From: Synechococcaceae bacterium WB8_1B_136
Lineage (GTDB): Bacteria > Cyanobacteriota > Cyanobacteriia > PCC-6307 > Cyanobiaceae
Length of the DNA stretch: 21,475 nucleotides
Direction of reading: 5' to 3'
NCBI GenBank assembly: GCA_010029175.1
Contig: RGNC01000012.1
Location: 1-21,475, forward strand
The notes under the pieces were generated by a model, which did not search any database, was not told the DNA's origin, and saw nothing but the letters and a program-made list of their open reading frames with translations. The position numbers and the translations under genes were made by a program. This document shows, in pieces, positions 14,338 to 21,475 of the stretch; the first letter of the stretch is position 1; every line of letters begins with the position of its first letter.

Positions 14338-15978
14338 ATGAGTGAGTCCAGCCAGCCCCGGGGCACCACGCAGTCGCTGCGCCGGATCGCCTTGATCGTG
14401 GCGGTGGCCACGGCCCTCAGCAAGCTGGCCGGACTGGTGCGCCAGCAGGTGATTGCCGCCGCCTTTGGCGTGGGCATTGCCTACGACGCCTACAACTACG
14501 CCTACGTGCTGCCGGGGTTTCTGCTGATCCTGCTGGGCGGGATCAATGGCCCGTTCCACAGCGCCATGGTGAGCGTGCTGGCCCGCCGGCCCCGCTCGGA
14601 GGGGGCGCATGTGCTGGCGGCGATCAACACCCTGGTGGGGGCCGGGTTGATCGGTGTCACCCTGCTGCTGTTCCTGTTTGCCGACCCGCTGATCACCCTG
14701 GTGGGTCCGGGCCTCGATGCCGTCCGTCACGACGTGGCGGTGCTGGAGCTGCGCTGGATGGCGCCGATGGCCCTGTTTGCCGGCCTGATCGGCCTTGGTT
14801 TCGGGGCCCTCAACGCCGCCGATGAGTTCTGGCTGCCCTCGGTGAGCCCGCTGCTCTCCAGCGTGGCGGTGATCGCCGGTCTGGGGTTGCTCTGGTGGCA
14901 GCTGGGCAGCGAGATCGCCCTGCCCCAATACGCCACCGTGGGCGGTGCCGTGCTGGCGGGCACCACGCTGCTGGGGGCGGTGTTCCAGTGGCTGATTCAG
15001 CTGCCGGCCCTGGCCCGGCAGGGGCTGCACAAGTTCCAGCTGGTGTGGGACTGGCACCATCCCGGCGTGCGCGAGGTGCTGCAGGTGATGGGGCCGGCCA
15101 CCCTCTCCTCGGGCATGTTGCAGATCAACGTGTTCACGGATCTGTTCTTCGCCTCGGGGATCGTGGGGGCCGCGGCAGGCCTGGGCTACGCCAACCTGCT
15201 GGTGCAGACGCCCCTGGGCCTGCTCTCCAATGCCCTGCTGGTGCCACTGCTGCCGGTGTATGCCCGGCTCACGGCGCCGGCCGATCGCCCCGAGCTGATC
15301 GCCCGCATCCGCCAGGGCCTGATGCTCTCCACGGCCTCGATGCTGCCGCTCGGGGCCCTGATGGTGGCCCTGGCCGCTCCGATCGTGGCCCTGATCTACG
15401 AGCGGGGCGCCTTCAACGCCAGTGCCGCCAGCCTGGTGGGTGGTCTGCTGATGGCCTACGGGGTGGGCATGCCGGCCTATCTGGGCCGCGATGTGCTGGT
15501 GCGGGTGTTCTATGCGCTCGGTGATGGCACCACCCCGTTCCGCTTTTCGATGGCTGGCATCGGCCTGAACGTGATCTTCGACTGGGCCCTGGTGGGTGGT
15601 CCCACCCCCTGGGGGCTGCAGCTGCCGGCGTTGAACTACGGAGCGCCCGGGTTGGTGTTGGCCACGGTGGCCGTGAACGTGATCACCTGCGGCGGGTTGC
15701 TGCTGGCCCTGCAGAAGCGGCTGGGGGGGCTGCCCCTGCGGGCATGGGGCCGCGACAGCCTGCTGCTGCTGGGGGCGGCGCTGCTGGCGGGGGTGATGGC
15801 CTGGGGCCTGTCGGTGGGGCTGGCCTGGCCGCAGCACCTGCTGGGGCTGGTGGTGGAGGCCGGCTTCTGCAGCGCCGTGGGCCTGCTGGTGTACGGCCTG
15901 CTGGCCAGCTGGGCCGGCGTGCCGGAAGCCCTCGACCTCAGCCGTCTGCTGCGCAGGAGATTGCCCGGCTTCCGCTGA
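14338..15978 (+). CDS. murJ: Lipid II flippase MurJ
   Basis: A 546-residue polytopic inner-membrane protein of the MOP superfamily that flips lipid II across the membrane for peptidoglycan synthesis. The N-terminus SLRRIALIVAVATALSKLAG leads into helix 1. Other family features are GVGIAYDAYNYAYVLPGFLL, the charged loops between helices, YANLLVQTPLGLLSNALLVP, IYERGAFNA and GRDVLVRVFYALGDGTTPF. About 13-14 hydrophobic segments are visible, as expected. The ATG at 14338 starts a short polar tail (MSESSQPRGTTQ). It ends 21 bp before the converging 84-residue gene. Confidence 0.96.
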   Translation: MSESSQPRGTTQSLRRIALIVAVATALSKLAGLVRQQVIAAAFGVGIAYDAYNYAYVLPGFLLILLGGINGPFHSAMVSVLARRPRSEGAHVLAAINTLVGAGLIGVTLLLFLFADPLITLVGPGLDAVRHDVAVLELRWMAPMALFAGLIGLGFGALNAADEFWLPSVSPLLSSVAVIAGLGLLWWQLGSEIALPQYATVGGAVLAGTTLLGAVFQWLIQLPALARQGLHKFQLVWDWHHPGVREVLQVMGPATLSSGMLQINVFTDLFFASGIVGAAAGLGYANLLVQTPLGLLSNALLVPLLPVYARLTAPADRPELIARIRQGLMLSTASMLPLGALMVALAAPIVALIYERGAFNASAASLVGGLLMAYGVGMPAYLGRDVLVRVFYALGDGTTPFRFSMAGIGLNVIFDWALVGGPTPWGLQLPALNYGAPGLVLATVAVNVITCGGLLLALQKRLGGLPLRAWGRDSLLLLGAALLAGVMAWGLSVGLAWPQHLLGLVVEAGFCSAVGLLVYGLLASWAGVPEALDLSRLLRRRLPGFR

Positions 15979-15999
15979 AGTGCGCGCCTTGGCAGGGTT

Positions 16000-16254
16000 T
16001 CAGAGTTCCACCACCCGCTCTTCGCGCACCTGCACCGGAATCTCCAGATGGCTGCGGCCCACCATGGCCGGGCCATCGATCGAGACGATGCGCGCTTCGA
16101 TGCCGAAATCCCGGAAGGCGGTTTCCAGTTCCTGAATCAGCGCCTTCTCCACCTGGGCCTCGGCATCCACCACCTTGCCGATCAGGCGGCTGCCCAGGCG
16201 GCCGATGCGCTGGCGCACCACCTCTCGCGCATTGGTGACCTCGATGACCAGCAC
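16000..16254 (-). CDS. Conserved cyanobacterial hypothetical protein, 84 aa
   Basis: An 84-residue soluble protein that I cannot assign to a named family. It starts at GTG 16254 with LVIEVTNAREVVRQRIGRLG, continues with a helical, charged middle (DAEAQVEKALIQELETAFRD) and ends in strands (GIEARIVSIDGPAMVGRSHL, then IPVQVREERVVEL), suggesting a small alpha/beta fold. It is the last of three close minus-strand genes, 24 bp after the DUF3181 gene. No catalytic motif, metal ligands or membrane segment are evident. Confidence 0.75.
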   Translation of the reverse strand: MLVIEVTNAREVVRQRIGRLGSRLIGKVVDAEAQVEKALIQELETAFRDFGIEARIVSIDGPAMVGRSHLEIPVQVREERVVEL

Positions 16255-16278
16255 AGGGCCGTGGCAGGTCGCGCAACC

Positions 16279-16566
16279 CTAGCCGTGGTTGTCCAGCAGT
16301 TCCTCCAGGTCCTGCAGCTGGCCGGGGGGCACCAGCCGGGCCAGGGGCAGCTTGCTGCTGCCGCCGCCGATCGGCACCTGCACCGCCTCCAGGGCCTGGC
16401 GGGCGCACACGGCCGCCCCCTGATCGAGCCGGGCGGCGCACTCGATCGCCAGGGCCTCGGCCAGACCCGCGTCCCCCAGGTAGAGGTGCCAGCCGCCAAT
16501 CTGCAGGTAGAGCCGATCGGCCAGGGCCTGCTGCAGCTCGCGGATCTCGTCGGGGGTCATGGTCAT
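16279..16566 (-). CDS. DUF3181 domain-containing protein
   Basis: A 95-residue soluble protein of the cyanobacterial family DUF3181, function unknown. The core is RLYLQIGGWHLYLGDAGLAE, then ALAIECAARLDQGA and a C-terminal VQVPIGGGSSKLPLARLVP. Two ATGs open the gene (16566 and 16560); the first is used here. It is the middle gene of a likely three-gene minus-strand operon, 26 bp after the two-helix gene. No cofactor or catalytic motif is obvious. Confidence 0.88.
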   Translation of the reverse strand: MTMTPDEIRELQQALADRLYLQIGGWHLYLGDAGLAEALAIECAARLDQGAAVCARQALEAVQVPIGGGSSKLPLARLVPPGQLQDLEELLDNHG

Positions 16567-16592
16567 GGCGGCGGTTGCCACAGGGCCTCCCC

Positions 16593-16829
16593 TCAGGATG
16601 GCCCAGGCCGGCGGATCAGCACGCTCAACAGCTGCGCCAGCAGCAGCACCCCCCAGGCCTCGCTGAGCCAGGCCAGATGGGTCCAGGGGTGCCGCATCCC
16701 CTGCACGAACCACAGGCCGCTGTTGACGGCCGCAAACACCATGCCGTGCAGCACAAGGTTCACCACCCGTGCGTAGTGGCGATAGAGGGGGTCGTCTGGA
16801 TTGGCGGGCCCGTACCAGCGGATCGGCAT
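16593..16829 (-). CDS. 2TM-domain-like small membrane protein
   Basis: A 78-residue protein with two membrane helices: VVNLVLHGMVFAAVNSGLWF (about 22-41) and AWGVLLLAQLLSVLI (about 58-72). The pattern, with an Arg/His-rich start (DPLYRHYARVVN), an Asn in helix 1 and a Trp-rich connector (HPWTHLAWLSEAWG), resembles the 2TM domain family. The role is unknown. The ATG at 16829 is the first in frame and gives a polar 21-residue N-terminus. It leads the likely operon with DUF3181 and the 84-residue gene. Confidence 0.75.
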   Translation of the reverse strand: MPIRWYGPANPDDPLYRHYARVVNLVLHGMVFAAVNSGLWFVQGMRHPWTHLAWLSEAWGVLLLAQLLSVLIRRPGPS

Positions 16830-16911
16830 TGCGGAAGAACGCCGCGCGCAGCGGCTGCAGGATCCTGATTGTGGCCTCCACCGGACGGGCCAGCGCTCCT
16901 CAGGGTCCCGG

Positions 16912-16942
16912 TTGACGGCTGGGCCCCCGATGTGGGCAGAAT
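16912..16942 (+). promoter_or_regulatory. Probable promoter of tRNA-Arg
   Basis: TTGACG at 16912-16917 matches a -35 box at 5 of 6 positions. CAGAAT at 16937-16942 matches a -10 box at 4 of 6. The 19-bp spacing is longer than ideal. Transcription would start roughly 10 bp before the tRNA. Confidence 0.4.
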
Positions 16943-16958
16943 GTGAAGGAAGGCACAG

Positions 16959-17032
16959 GCGCTTGTAGCTCAGCGGATTAGAGCATCTGACTACGGATCA
17001 GAGGGTCGGGAGTTCGAATCTCTCCAGGCGCG
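16959..17032 (+). tRNA. tRNA-Arg (anticodon ACG)
   Basis: A 74-nt tRNA. The acceptor arms GCGCTTG and CAGGCGC pair at all seven positions (one G-U), with discriminator G at 17032. The D-loop has the standard TAGCTCAGCGGATTAGAGC pattern. The anticodon loop CTACGGA sits on the TCTGA/TCAGA stem and gives ACG, read as ICG after A34 deamination, decoding CGU/CGC/CGA. The T arm is GGGAG-TTCGAAT-CTCTC. The 3' CCA is not encoded, so it is added after transcription. A terminator follows 8 bp later. Confidence 0.97.
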
Positions 17033-17040
17033 CCTCCTTC

Positions 17041-17069
17041 AAGAAGCCGTCCCACGGGACGGCTTCTTT
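17041..17069 (+). terminator. Rho-independent terminator after tRNA-Arg
   Basis: A 12-bp perfect stem (17041-17052 and 17057-17068) with a CACG loop, and a T-rich tail TTTGTTGG. It separates the tRNA from glyA, whose start is 53 bp beyond, so glyA needs its own promoter in 17070-17121 or some read-through. Confidence 0.88.
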
Positions 17070-17121
17070 GTTGGTGCCCACTGTTGGGTTTCTTACGATC
17101 GGATCACTTCAGCGGCTCTCG

Positions 17122-18411
17122 ATGGCGGACCACAGCGGCGCAGCGATCAACACCCCCCTGGCACAAGGCGATCCCGCCATCGCTGCCCTGATCAACAGGG
17201 AACTGGAGCGCCAGCAGACCCATCTCGAGCTGATCGCCTCCGAGAACTTCGCCTCCCGCGCCGTGATGGAGGCCCAGGGTTCGGTGCTCACCAACAAGTA
17301 CGCCGAGGGCCTGCCCGCCAAGCGCTACTACGGCGGCTGCGAGCACGTGGACGCCATCGAGGAGCTGGCGATCGAGCGGGCCAAGCAGCTGTTCGGGGCC
17401 GCCTGGGCCAACGTGCAGCCCCACAGCGGCGCCCAGGCCAACTTCGCCGTGTTCCTGGCGCTGCTCCAGCCCGGCGACACGATCCTGGGCATGAACCTCA
17501 GCCACGGCGGCCACCTCACCCACGGCTCGCCCGTGAACGTGAGCGGCAAGTGGTTCAAGGCCGTCCACTACGGCGTGGACCCCGACACCCAGCAGCTCAA
17601 CTTCGAGACGATCCGCCAGCTGGCGATTGAGCACAAGCCGAAGCTGATCGTCTGCGGCTACTCCGCCTACCCGCGCACCATTGATTTTGCGGCCTTCCGC
17701 GCCATCGCCGATGAGGTGGGCGCCTACCTGCTGGCCGACATGGCCCACATCGCCGGCCTGGTGGCCGCCGGTGTGCACCCCAACCCTGTGCCCGTCTGCG
17801 ATGTGGTGACCACCACCACCCACAAGACCCTGCGCGGCCCCCGCGGTGGCCTGATCCTCTGCCGCGATGCCGAGTTCGGCAAGCAGTTCGACAAGGCGGT
17901 GTTCCCCGGCAGCCAGGGCGGCCCCCTGGAGCACGTGATCGCCGCCAAGGCCGTCGCCTTCGGGGAGGCCCTGCAGCCCTCGTTCCAGGCCTACAGCCGC
18001 CAGGTGGTGGCCAATGCCCACGCCCTGGCGGCGCGCATTCAGGAGCGCGGCATCGCCGTGGTGAGCGGCGGCACCGACAACCACATCGTGCTGCTGGATC
18101 TGCGCAGCATCGGCCTCACCGGCAAGGTGGCCGATCTGCTGGTGAGTGACGTGCACATCACCGCCAACAAGAACACGGTGCCGTTCGATCCCGAGTCGCC
18201 GTTTGTGACCAGCGGCCTGCGCCTGGGTACCGCCGCCTGCACCACCCGCGGCTTCGATGAGGCCGCCTTCCGCGAGGTGGCCGATGTGATCGCCGACCGA
18301 CTGCTGAACCCGGAGGATGCCGCCATCGAGCAGCGCTGCCGCGAGCGGGTGGCCGCCCTCTGCGAGCGCTTCCCGCTCTATGCGGCGGAGCGACAGCTGC
18401 AGCCTGCATGA
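17122..18411 (+). CDS. glyA: Serine hydroxymethyltransferase
   Basis: A 429-residue cytosolic PLP enzyme that interconverts serine and glycine while charging tetrahydrofolate; in cyanobacteria it also serves photorespiration. Motifs: LELIASENFASRAVMEAQGS, NKYAEGLPAKRYYGGCEHVD, NVQPHSGAQANFAVF, LSHGGHLTHG, LLADMAHIAGLVAAGVHPNP, and TTTTHKTLRGPRGG with the PLP-binding Lys235. Length is normal. ATG 17122 fits the family N-terminus; the open frame upstream overlaps the tRNA terminator. Confidence 0.97.
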   Translation: MADHSGAAINTPLAQGDPAIAALINRELERQQTHLELIASENFASRAVMEAQGSVLTNKYAEGLPAKRYYGGCEHVDAIEELAIERAKQLFGAAWANVQPHSGAQANFAVFLALLQPGDTILGMNLSHGGHLTHGSPVNVSGKWFKAVHYGVDPDTQQLNFETIRQLAIEHKPKLIVCGYSAYPRTIDFAAFRAIADEVGAYLLADMAHIAGLVAAGVHPNPVPVCDVVTTTTHKTLRGPRGGLILCRDAEFGKQFDKAVFPGSQGGPLEHVIAAKAVAFGEALQPSFQAYSRQVVANAHALAARIQERGIAVVSGGTDNHIVLLDLRSIGLTGKVADLLVSDVHITANKNTVPFDPESPFVTSGLRLGTAACTTRGFDEAAFREVADVIADRLLNPEDAAIEQRCRERVAALCERFPLYAAERQLQPA

Positions 18412-18488
18412 CCGTCTGGATGGCTGGCTCTGCTTAAGCTTTCGCCCACCGGGCCAGCTCCGGCGCCCTCCCCGACCATGCAGCTCCC

Positions 18489-19598
18489 GTGACGATCTCC
18501 AGCAGGCCGGACCTCGCTGCGGTGCTGGCCTTCGCTGCTGCGGCCCTGCTCACCGGGCTGATCGTGCCGCTGGTGCGGCGCCTGGGGCTGCGCTGGGGCC
18601 TGATCGATGCGCCGGATGCCCGCAAGCAGCACACCACGCCGATGGTGCGGCTCGGGGGGATCGGCATCGTGGCTGGTTTTGCGCTGGCGCTGCTGCTGAT
18701 CTGGGCGCTCGGTGCCTTTGTGGAACTGCCGCCCGAGCGGGATGCGCTGATCTGGACCACCCTGGCGGGCTCCCTCTGTTTTTTTGTGATCGGTCTGGCG
18801 GACGACCTGTTCGCCCTGCCGCCCTTGCCCCGCCTGCTGGGTCAGGTGCTGGTGGCCACGGCGGTGTGGCACCAGGGGGTGCGCATCGGCACCATCGACT
18901 TGCCTCTCGCGCCGTTCGGGGGCCTGCCCGGCTCGATTGCCCTGCCCGATGGCCTCAGCCTCCTGGCCACGGTGATCTGGCTGGTGGGGATCACCAATGC
19001 CATCAACTGGCTCGATGGCCTTGATGGTTTGGCGGCCGGCGTGAGCGGCATCGCCGCCGTGGGCCTGCTCTCGGTGAGCTACAGCCTCAACCAGCCAGCG
19101 CCAGGGCTGCTGGCAGCGGCGTTGGCGGGCAGCTGCCTCGGCTTTCTGCGCCACAACTTCAACCCCGCCCGCATCTTCATGGGTGACGGCGGTTCCTACT
19201 TCCTCGGTTTTGCCCTGGCGGCCATCAGCATCGTGGGGCCGGCCAAGGGCCTCACCAGCGTGAGCCTGTTGCTGCCCCTGCTGATCCTGTCGCTGCCCCT
19301 GGCCGACATGTCGGCCGTGATCATGGGGCGGCTCTCCCAGGGCCGTTCCCCCTTTTATCCCGATCGCCGCCATCTGCATCACCGGCTGCTCCGGGCCGGC
19401 TTCAGCCATCGGCGCACGGTGGTGCTGATCTATGCCTTCACCCAGTGGCTGGCGGCCCTGGCCCTGGTGCTGGCCAACGCCGAACTGCGCTTTCTGTGGC
19501 TGGCTCTGGCCACGGCCGTGTTGATCGGGGTTGTGGTGGCCTGCCGGCGCAGCCTCAGCCAGGAGCAGAGCCATGGATGCAGCCCCGATGAGCGCTGA
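18489..19598 (+). CDS. WecA/MraY-type polyprenyl-phosphate sugar-1-phosphate transferase
   Basis: A 369-residue polytopic membrane enzyme of the MraY/WecA/TagO family. Such enzymes transfer GlcNAc-1-P or a similar sugar phosphate from a UDP-sugar to undecaprenyl phosphate, starting O-antigen, capsule or other surface glycans. Key motifs: GLIDAPDARKQHTTPMVRLG, GLADDLFALPP with the Mg-binding Asp pair (about 103-104), NAINWLDGLDGLAAG (about 168-182), ARIFMGDGGSYFLGF and DRRHLHHRLLRAGF (about 290-303). The HHRL element and the LPP motif favour WecA/TagO over MraY. The start is GTG 18489. A four-codon mini-frame (ATG 18478) ends by overlapping this GTG. The 3' end overlaps cinA, indicating one transcript. 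Confidence 0.92.
   Translation: MTISSRPDLAAVLAFAAAALLTGLIVPLVRRLGLRWGLIDAPDARKQHTTPMVRLGGIGIVAGFALALLLIWALGAFVELPPERDALIWTTLAGSLCFFVIGLADDLFALPPLPRLLGQVLVATAVWHQGVRIGTIDLPLAPFGGLPGSIALPDGLSLLATVIWLVGITNAINWLDGLDGLAAGVSGIAAVGLLSVSYSLNQPAPGLLAAALAGSCLGFLRHNFNPARIFMGDGGSYFLGFALAAISIVGPAKGLTSVSLLLPLLILSLPLADMSAVIMGRLSQGRSPFYPDRRHLHHRLLRAGFSHRRTVVLIYAFTQWLAALALVLANAELRFLWLALATAVLIGVVVACRRSLSQEQSHGCSPDER
19561..19565 (+). promoter_or_regulatory. Shine-Dalgarno sequence deciding the cinA start
   Basis: AGGAG with a 7-nt spacer to ATG 19573, lying inside the end of the upstream WecA-like gene. Most other starts in this window lack an evident ribosome binding site, so this one favours 19573 over 19588. 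Confidence 0.55.
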
Positions 19599-20856
19599 GA
19601 TTCTCTGCATCGGCACCGAGCTGCTGCTCGGCAACATCACCAACGGCAATGCCCGCTGGCTGGCGGAGCAGCTGGCCGCGCTGGGGGTGCCCCACCACCG
19701 TCAGGGGGTGGTGGGCGACAACCGTGAGCGCTTGATCCAGGCGGTGCGCGAAGCGGCCGGCCGTTGCCGGCTGCTGATCACCACCGGCGGGCTGGGCCCC
19801 ACCCCCGACGACCTCACCACCGAGGCCATGGCGGAGGCCTTCGGTGTGCCCCTGGTGGAGCATCCGCAGATCTGGGCCGAGATCCAGGCCCGCATCAGTG
19901 CCCGCGGGCGGGCCTGTGCCCCCAGCAATCGCAGGCAGGCCTTTCTGCCCCAGGGGGCCCGGGTGCTCCCCAACCCCACCGGCACCGCCCCAGGCATCAT
20001 CTGGAGCCCCGATCCCACCGGGTTGCCCTTTGCCCTCCAGCCCGGGTTCACGGTGCTCACCTTCCCCGGGGTGCCCAGCGAGATGCAGGCGATGTGGGCG
20101 GCCACCGCCGCACCGTGGTTGCGCGAGGCGGGATTGGCGGCGGGGGTGTTCGCCAGCCGCCTGCTGCGTTTCTGGGGTGTCGCGGAATCCAGCCTCGCCG
20201 AGCAGATGGCGGACCTGCTGGCTCTGGACAACCCCACGGTGGCCCCCTATGCCGGTGCAGGTGAGGTGAAGTTGCGGCTCACCGCGCGGGCTGGCAGCAC
20301 CGCTGAGGCTCAGCTGCTGCTGGCGCCGGTGGAGGCCGAGATCCGCTCCCGGACCGGAGCGGCCTGTTTCGGCGCCGACGCCGATTCCCTGGCCAGCGTG
20401 GTGCTGGAGCAGCTGCGGCAGCGCGGTGAAACGCTCGCCGTGGCCGAAAGCTGCACCGGTGGTGGCCTCGGCGCTGCCCTGGTGGCGGTGCCCGGTGCCT
20501 CCGAGGTGTTCCTGGGTGGTGTGATCGCCTATGCCAACAGTGTCAAGCAGCAGCAGCTGGGGGTGCCGGCGGCGCTGCTGGAGAGCCATGGCGCCGTGAG
20601 CGATCCGGTGGCGCTTGCCATGGCCGAGGGTGCCCGCCGGGCCACTGGCGCCACCTGGGGGGTTGCCGTGACCGGCATCGCCGGGCCCGGTGGCGGCAGT
20701 GGCGCCAAGCCGGTGGGCCTGGTGCACATCGCCATCGCCGGGCCCGATGGCAGCAGCAGCGAGGCGGTGCATTTCAGCGCCAGCCGCGGCCGCACCTGGA
20801 TCCAGACCCTCACGGTGGGAGAGGTGCTCAATCGGCTGCGGCTGCAACTGCGTTGA
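19573..20856 (+). CDS. cinA: CinA family protein (competence/damage-inducible, NMN deamidase-like)
   Basis: A 427-residue two-domain cytosolic protein. The N-terminal MoCF/COG1058 domain (about 6-175) has AEILCIGTELLLGNITNGNA, LLITTGGLGPTPDDLTTEA and LTFPGVPSEMQAMW; this domain acts as an ADP-ribose pyrophosphatase-like hydrolase in some homologues. The C-terminal PncC-type NMN amidohydrolase domain shows AVAESCTGGGLGAALVA with Ser293, GGVIAYANSVKQQQLGV and VAVTGIAGPGGGS. It may recycle NMN to NaMN. ATG 19573 is supported by AGGAG at 19561-19565, seven bases upstream; ATG 19588 is an alternative. The gene overlaps the upstream WecA-like gene by 26 bp. Confidence 0.95.
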   Translation: MDAAPMSAEILCIGTELLLGNITNGNARWLAEQLAALGVPHHRQGVVGDNRERLIQAVREAAGRCRLLITTGGLGPTPDDLTTEAMAEAFGVPLVEHPQIWAEIQARISARGRACAPSNRRQAFLPQGARVLPNPTGTAPGIIWSPDPTGLPFALQPGFTVLTFPGVPSEMQAMWAATAAPWLREAGLAAGVFASRLLRFWGVAESSLAEQMADLLALDNPTVAPYAGAGEVKLRLTARAGSTAEAQLLLAPVEAEIRSRTGAACFGADADSLASVVLEQLRQRGETLAVAESCTGGGLGAALVAVPGASEVFLGGVIAYANSVKQQQLGVPAALLESHGAVSDPVALAMAEGARRATGATWGVAVTGIAGPGGGSGAKPVGLVHIAIAGPDGSSSEAVHFSASRGRTWIQTLTVGEVLNRLRLQLR

Positions 20857-20941
20857 GGGGCGCAGCTTCGCCCTGCCTGCGTAGCGGTGGGCGCCAGGCC
20901 AGCGGTTTTTTAGGGTGGCAGATTCCGCTGCTGCCCCCGCC

Positions 20942-21475
20942 GTGAGCTCCGGCACCCTCTACGACAAGGTCTGGGATCGGCATCAGGTGGCCCAGCTGCC
21001 GGGGGGAGCCACCCAGCTGTTCATCGGCCTGCACCTGATCCACGAGGTCACCAGCCCCCAGGCCTTCGCCGCCCTCAAGGATCTCGGCCTCGGCGTGCGC
21101 CATCCGGAGCGCACCGTGGCCACGGTGGATCACATCGTGCCCACCACCTCCCAGGCGCGGCCGTTCGCCGATCCCCTGGCCGAGGAGATGCTGGCCACAC
21201 TGGAGGCCAACTGCGCCGCGCACGGCATCACCCTGCACGGCCTCGGCAGTGGCCGTCAGGGCATCGTGCACGTGATCGCCCCCGAGCTGGGCCTCACCCA
21301 GCCCGGCATGACCGTCGCCTGCGGCGACTCCCACACCTCCACCCACGGCGCCTTCGGCGCGATCGCCTTCGGCATCGGCACCAGCCAGGTGCGTGATGTG
21401 CTCGCCAGCCAGAGCCTGGCCATGGGCAAGCTCAAGGTGCGCCGCATCTGGGTGGACGGCCAGCTGCAGGGCGGC
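20942..21475 (+). CDS. leuC: 3-isopropylmalate dehydratase large subunit (partial, C-terminus off the right edge)
   Basis: The first 178 residues of LeuC, the large subunit of the [4Fe-4S] isopropylmalate isomerase that converts 2- to 3-isopropylmalate in leucine synthesis. Visible parts are GTLYDKVWDRHQV, TQLFIGLHLIHEVTSPQAF, ATVDHIVPTTSQAR and TVACGDSHTSTHGAFGAIAF, the aconitase-family substrate loop. The cluster-binding cysteines lie beyond the window. The start is GTG 20942, which fits the conserved N-terminus; an in-frame GTG at 20915 is possible. leuD usually follows leuC, but that lies outside this window. Confidence 0.95.
   Translation, partial: MSSGTLYDKVWDRHQVAQLPGGATQLFIGLHLIHEVTSPQAFAALKDLGLGVRHPERTVATVDHIVPTTSQARPFADPLAEEMLATLEANCAAHGITLHGLGSGRQGIVHVIAPELGLTQPGMTVACGDSHTSTHGAFGAIAFGIGTSQVRDVLASQSLAMGKLKVRRIWVDGQLQGG

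Noticed and set aside
13489..15837. Very long minus-strand frame extending from sfsA across murJ
   Set aside because: Only the first part (sfsA, 13489-14259) has family motifs; the rest is Gln/His/Gly/Arg-rich antisense of murJ.
1..21475. CRISPR array, insertion sequence, phage or defence genes
   Set aside because: No regularly spaced direct repeats, transposase, integrase or terminal inverted repeats were seen; essentially all coding space is core metabolism or cyanobacterial conserved genes.

Overview
The window reads as chromosomal DNA of a high-GC picocyanobacterium, most like a Cyanobium or freshwater/brackish Synechococcus relative. The evidence is a photosystem II psbK gene, several protein families largely confined to cyanobacteria (DUF3155, DUF3181, DUF4079, DUF1997), and very GC-rich, tightly packed genes. 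Nearly every gene is a housekeeping or cyanobacterial core gene. I see no phage, insertion sequence, CRISPR array or defence island. The species assignment is inference.

Left part (1-6650): a GH15 / phosphorylase-kinase-alpha-like protein runs off the left edge on the minus strand. A WecG/TagA/CpsF glycosyltransferase is divergent from it. Next comes the minus-strand pair tgt-psbK with a shared terminator, then cobS (cobalamin synthesis) divergent from tgt. A GAF-like/histidine-kinase protein converges on cobS, with a long hairpin between them. A roughly 400-bp non-coding leader and a DUF3155 gene with a strong terminator close this part.

Middle (6650-13500): an alpha/beta-hydrolase is divergent from purH (last two steps of IMP synthesis), followed by a DUF4079 membrane protein. 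A minus-strand series follows: ispH then DUF1997, and an ammonium-transporter gene followed 10 bp later by a PII (GlnB/GlnK) gene. The Amt/PII pair is the most unusual spot. The PII protein lacks both known T-loop modification residues (Asn49 and Phe51 replace Ser49 and Tyr51) and has Ser11 in place of Phe11. The transporter reading frame starts in the middle of its first membrane helix, overlapping by ATGA a short upstream frame that looks like its detached signal peptide.

Right part (13480-21475): sfsA and murJ (lipid II flippase) are divergent. Three small minus-strand cyanobacterial genes of unknown role (2TM-like, DUF3181, an 84-residue protein) follow, then tRNA-Arg(ACG) with terminator, glyA, a WecA/MraY-type glycan initiator, cinA, and the start of leuC, which runs off the right edge. 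murJ, the WecA-like enzyme and the TagA-like enzyme at the far left all act on undecaprenyl-linked cell-surface glycans, though they are not in one operon.

No wholly new multi-gene system is evident. The best candidates for a second look are the Amt/PII pair, the bacterial phosphorylase-kinase-alpha-like protein, the hairpin between cobS and the kinase, and the small-gene trio.
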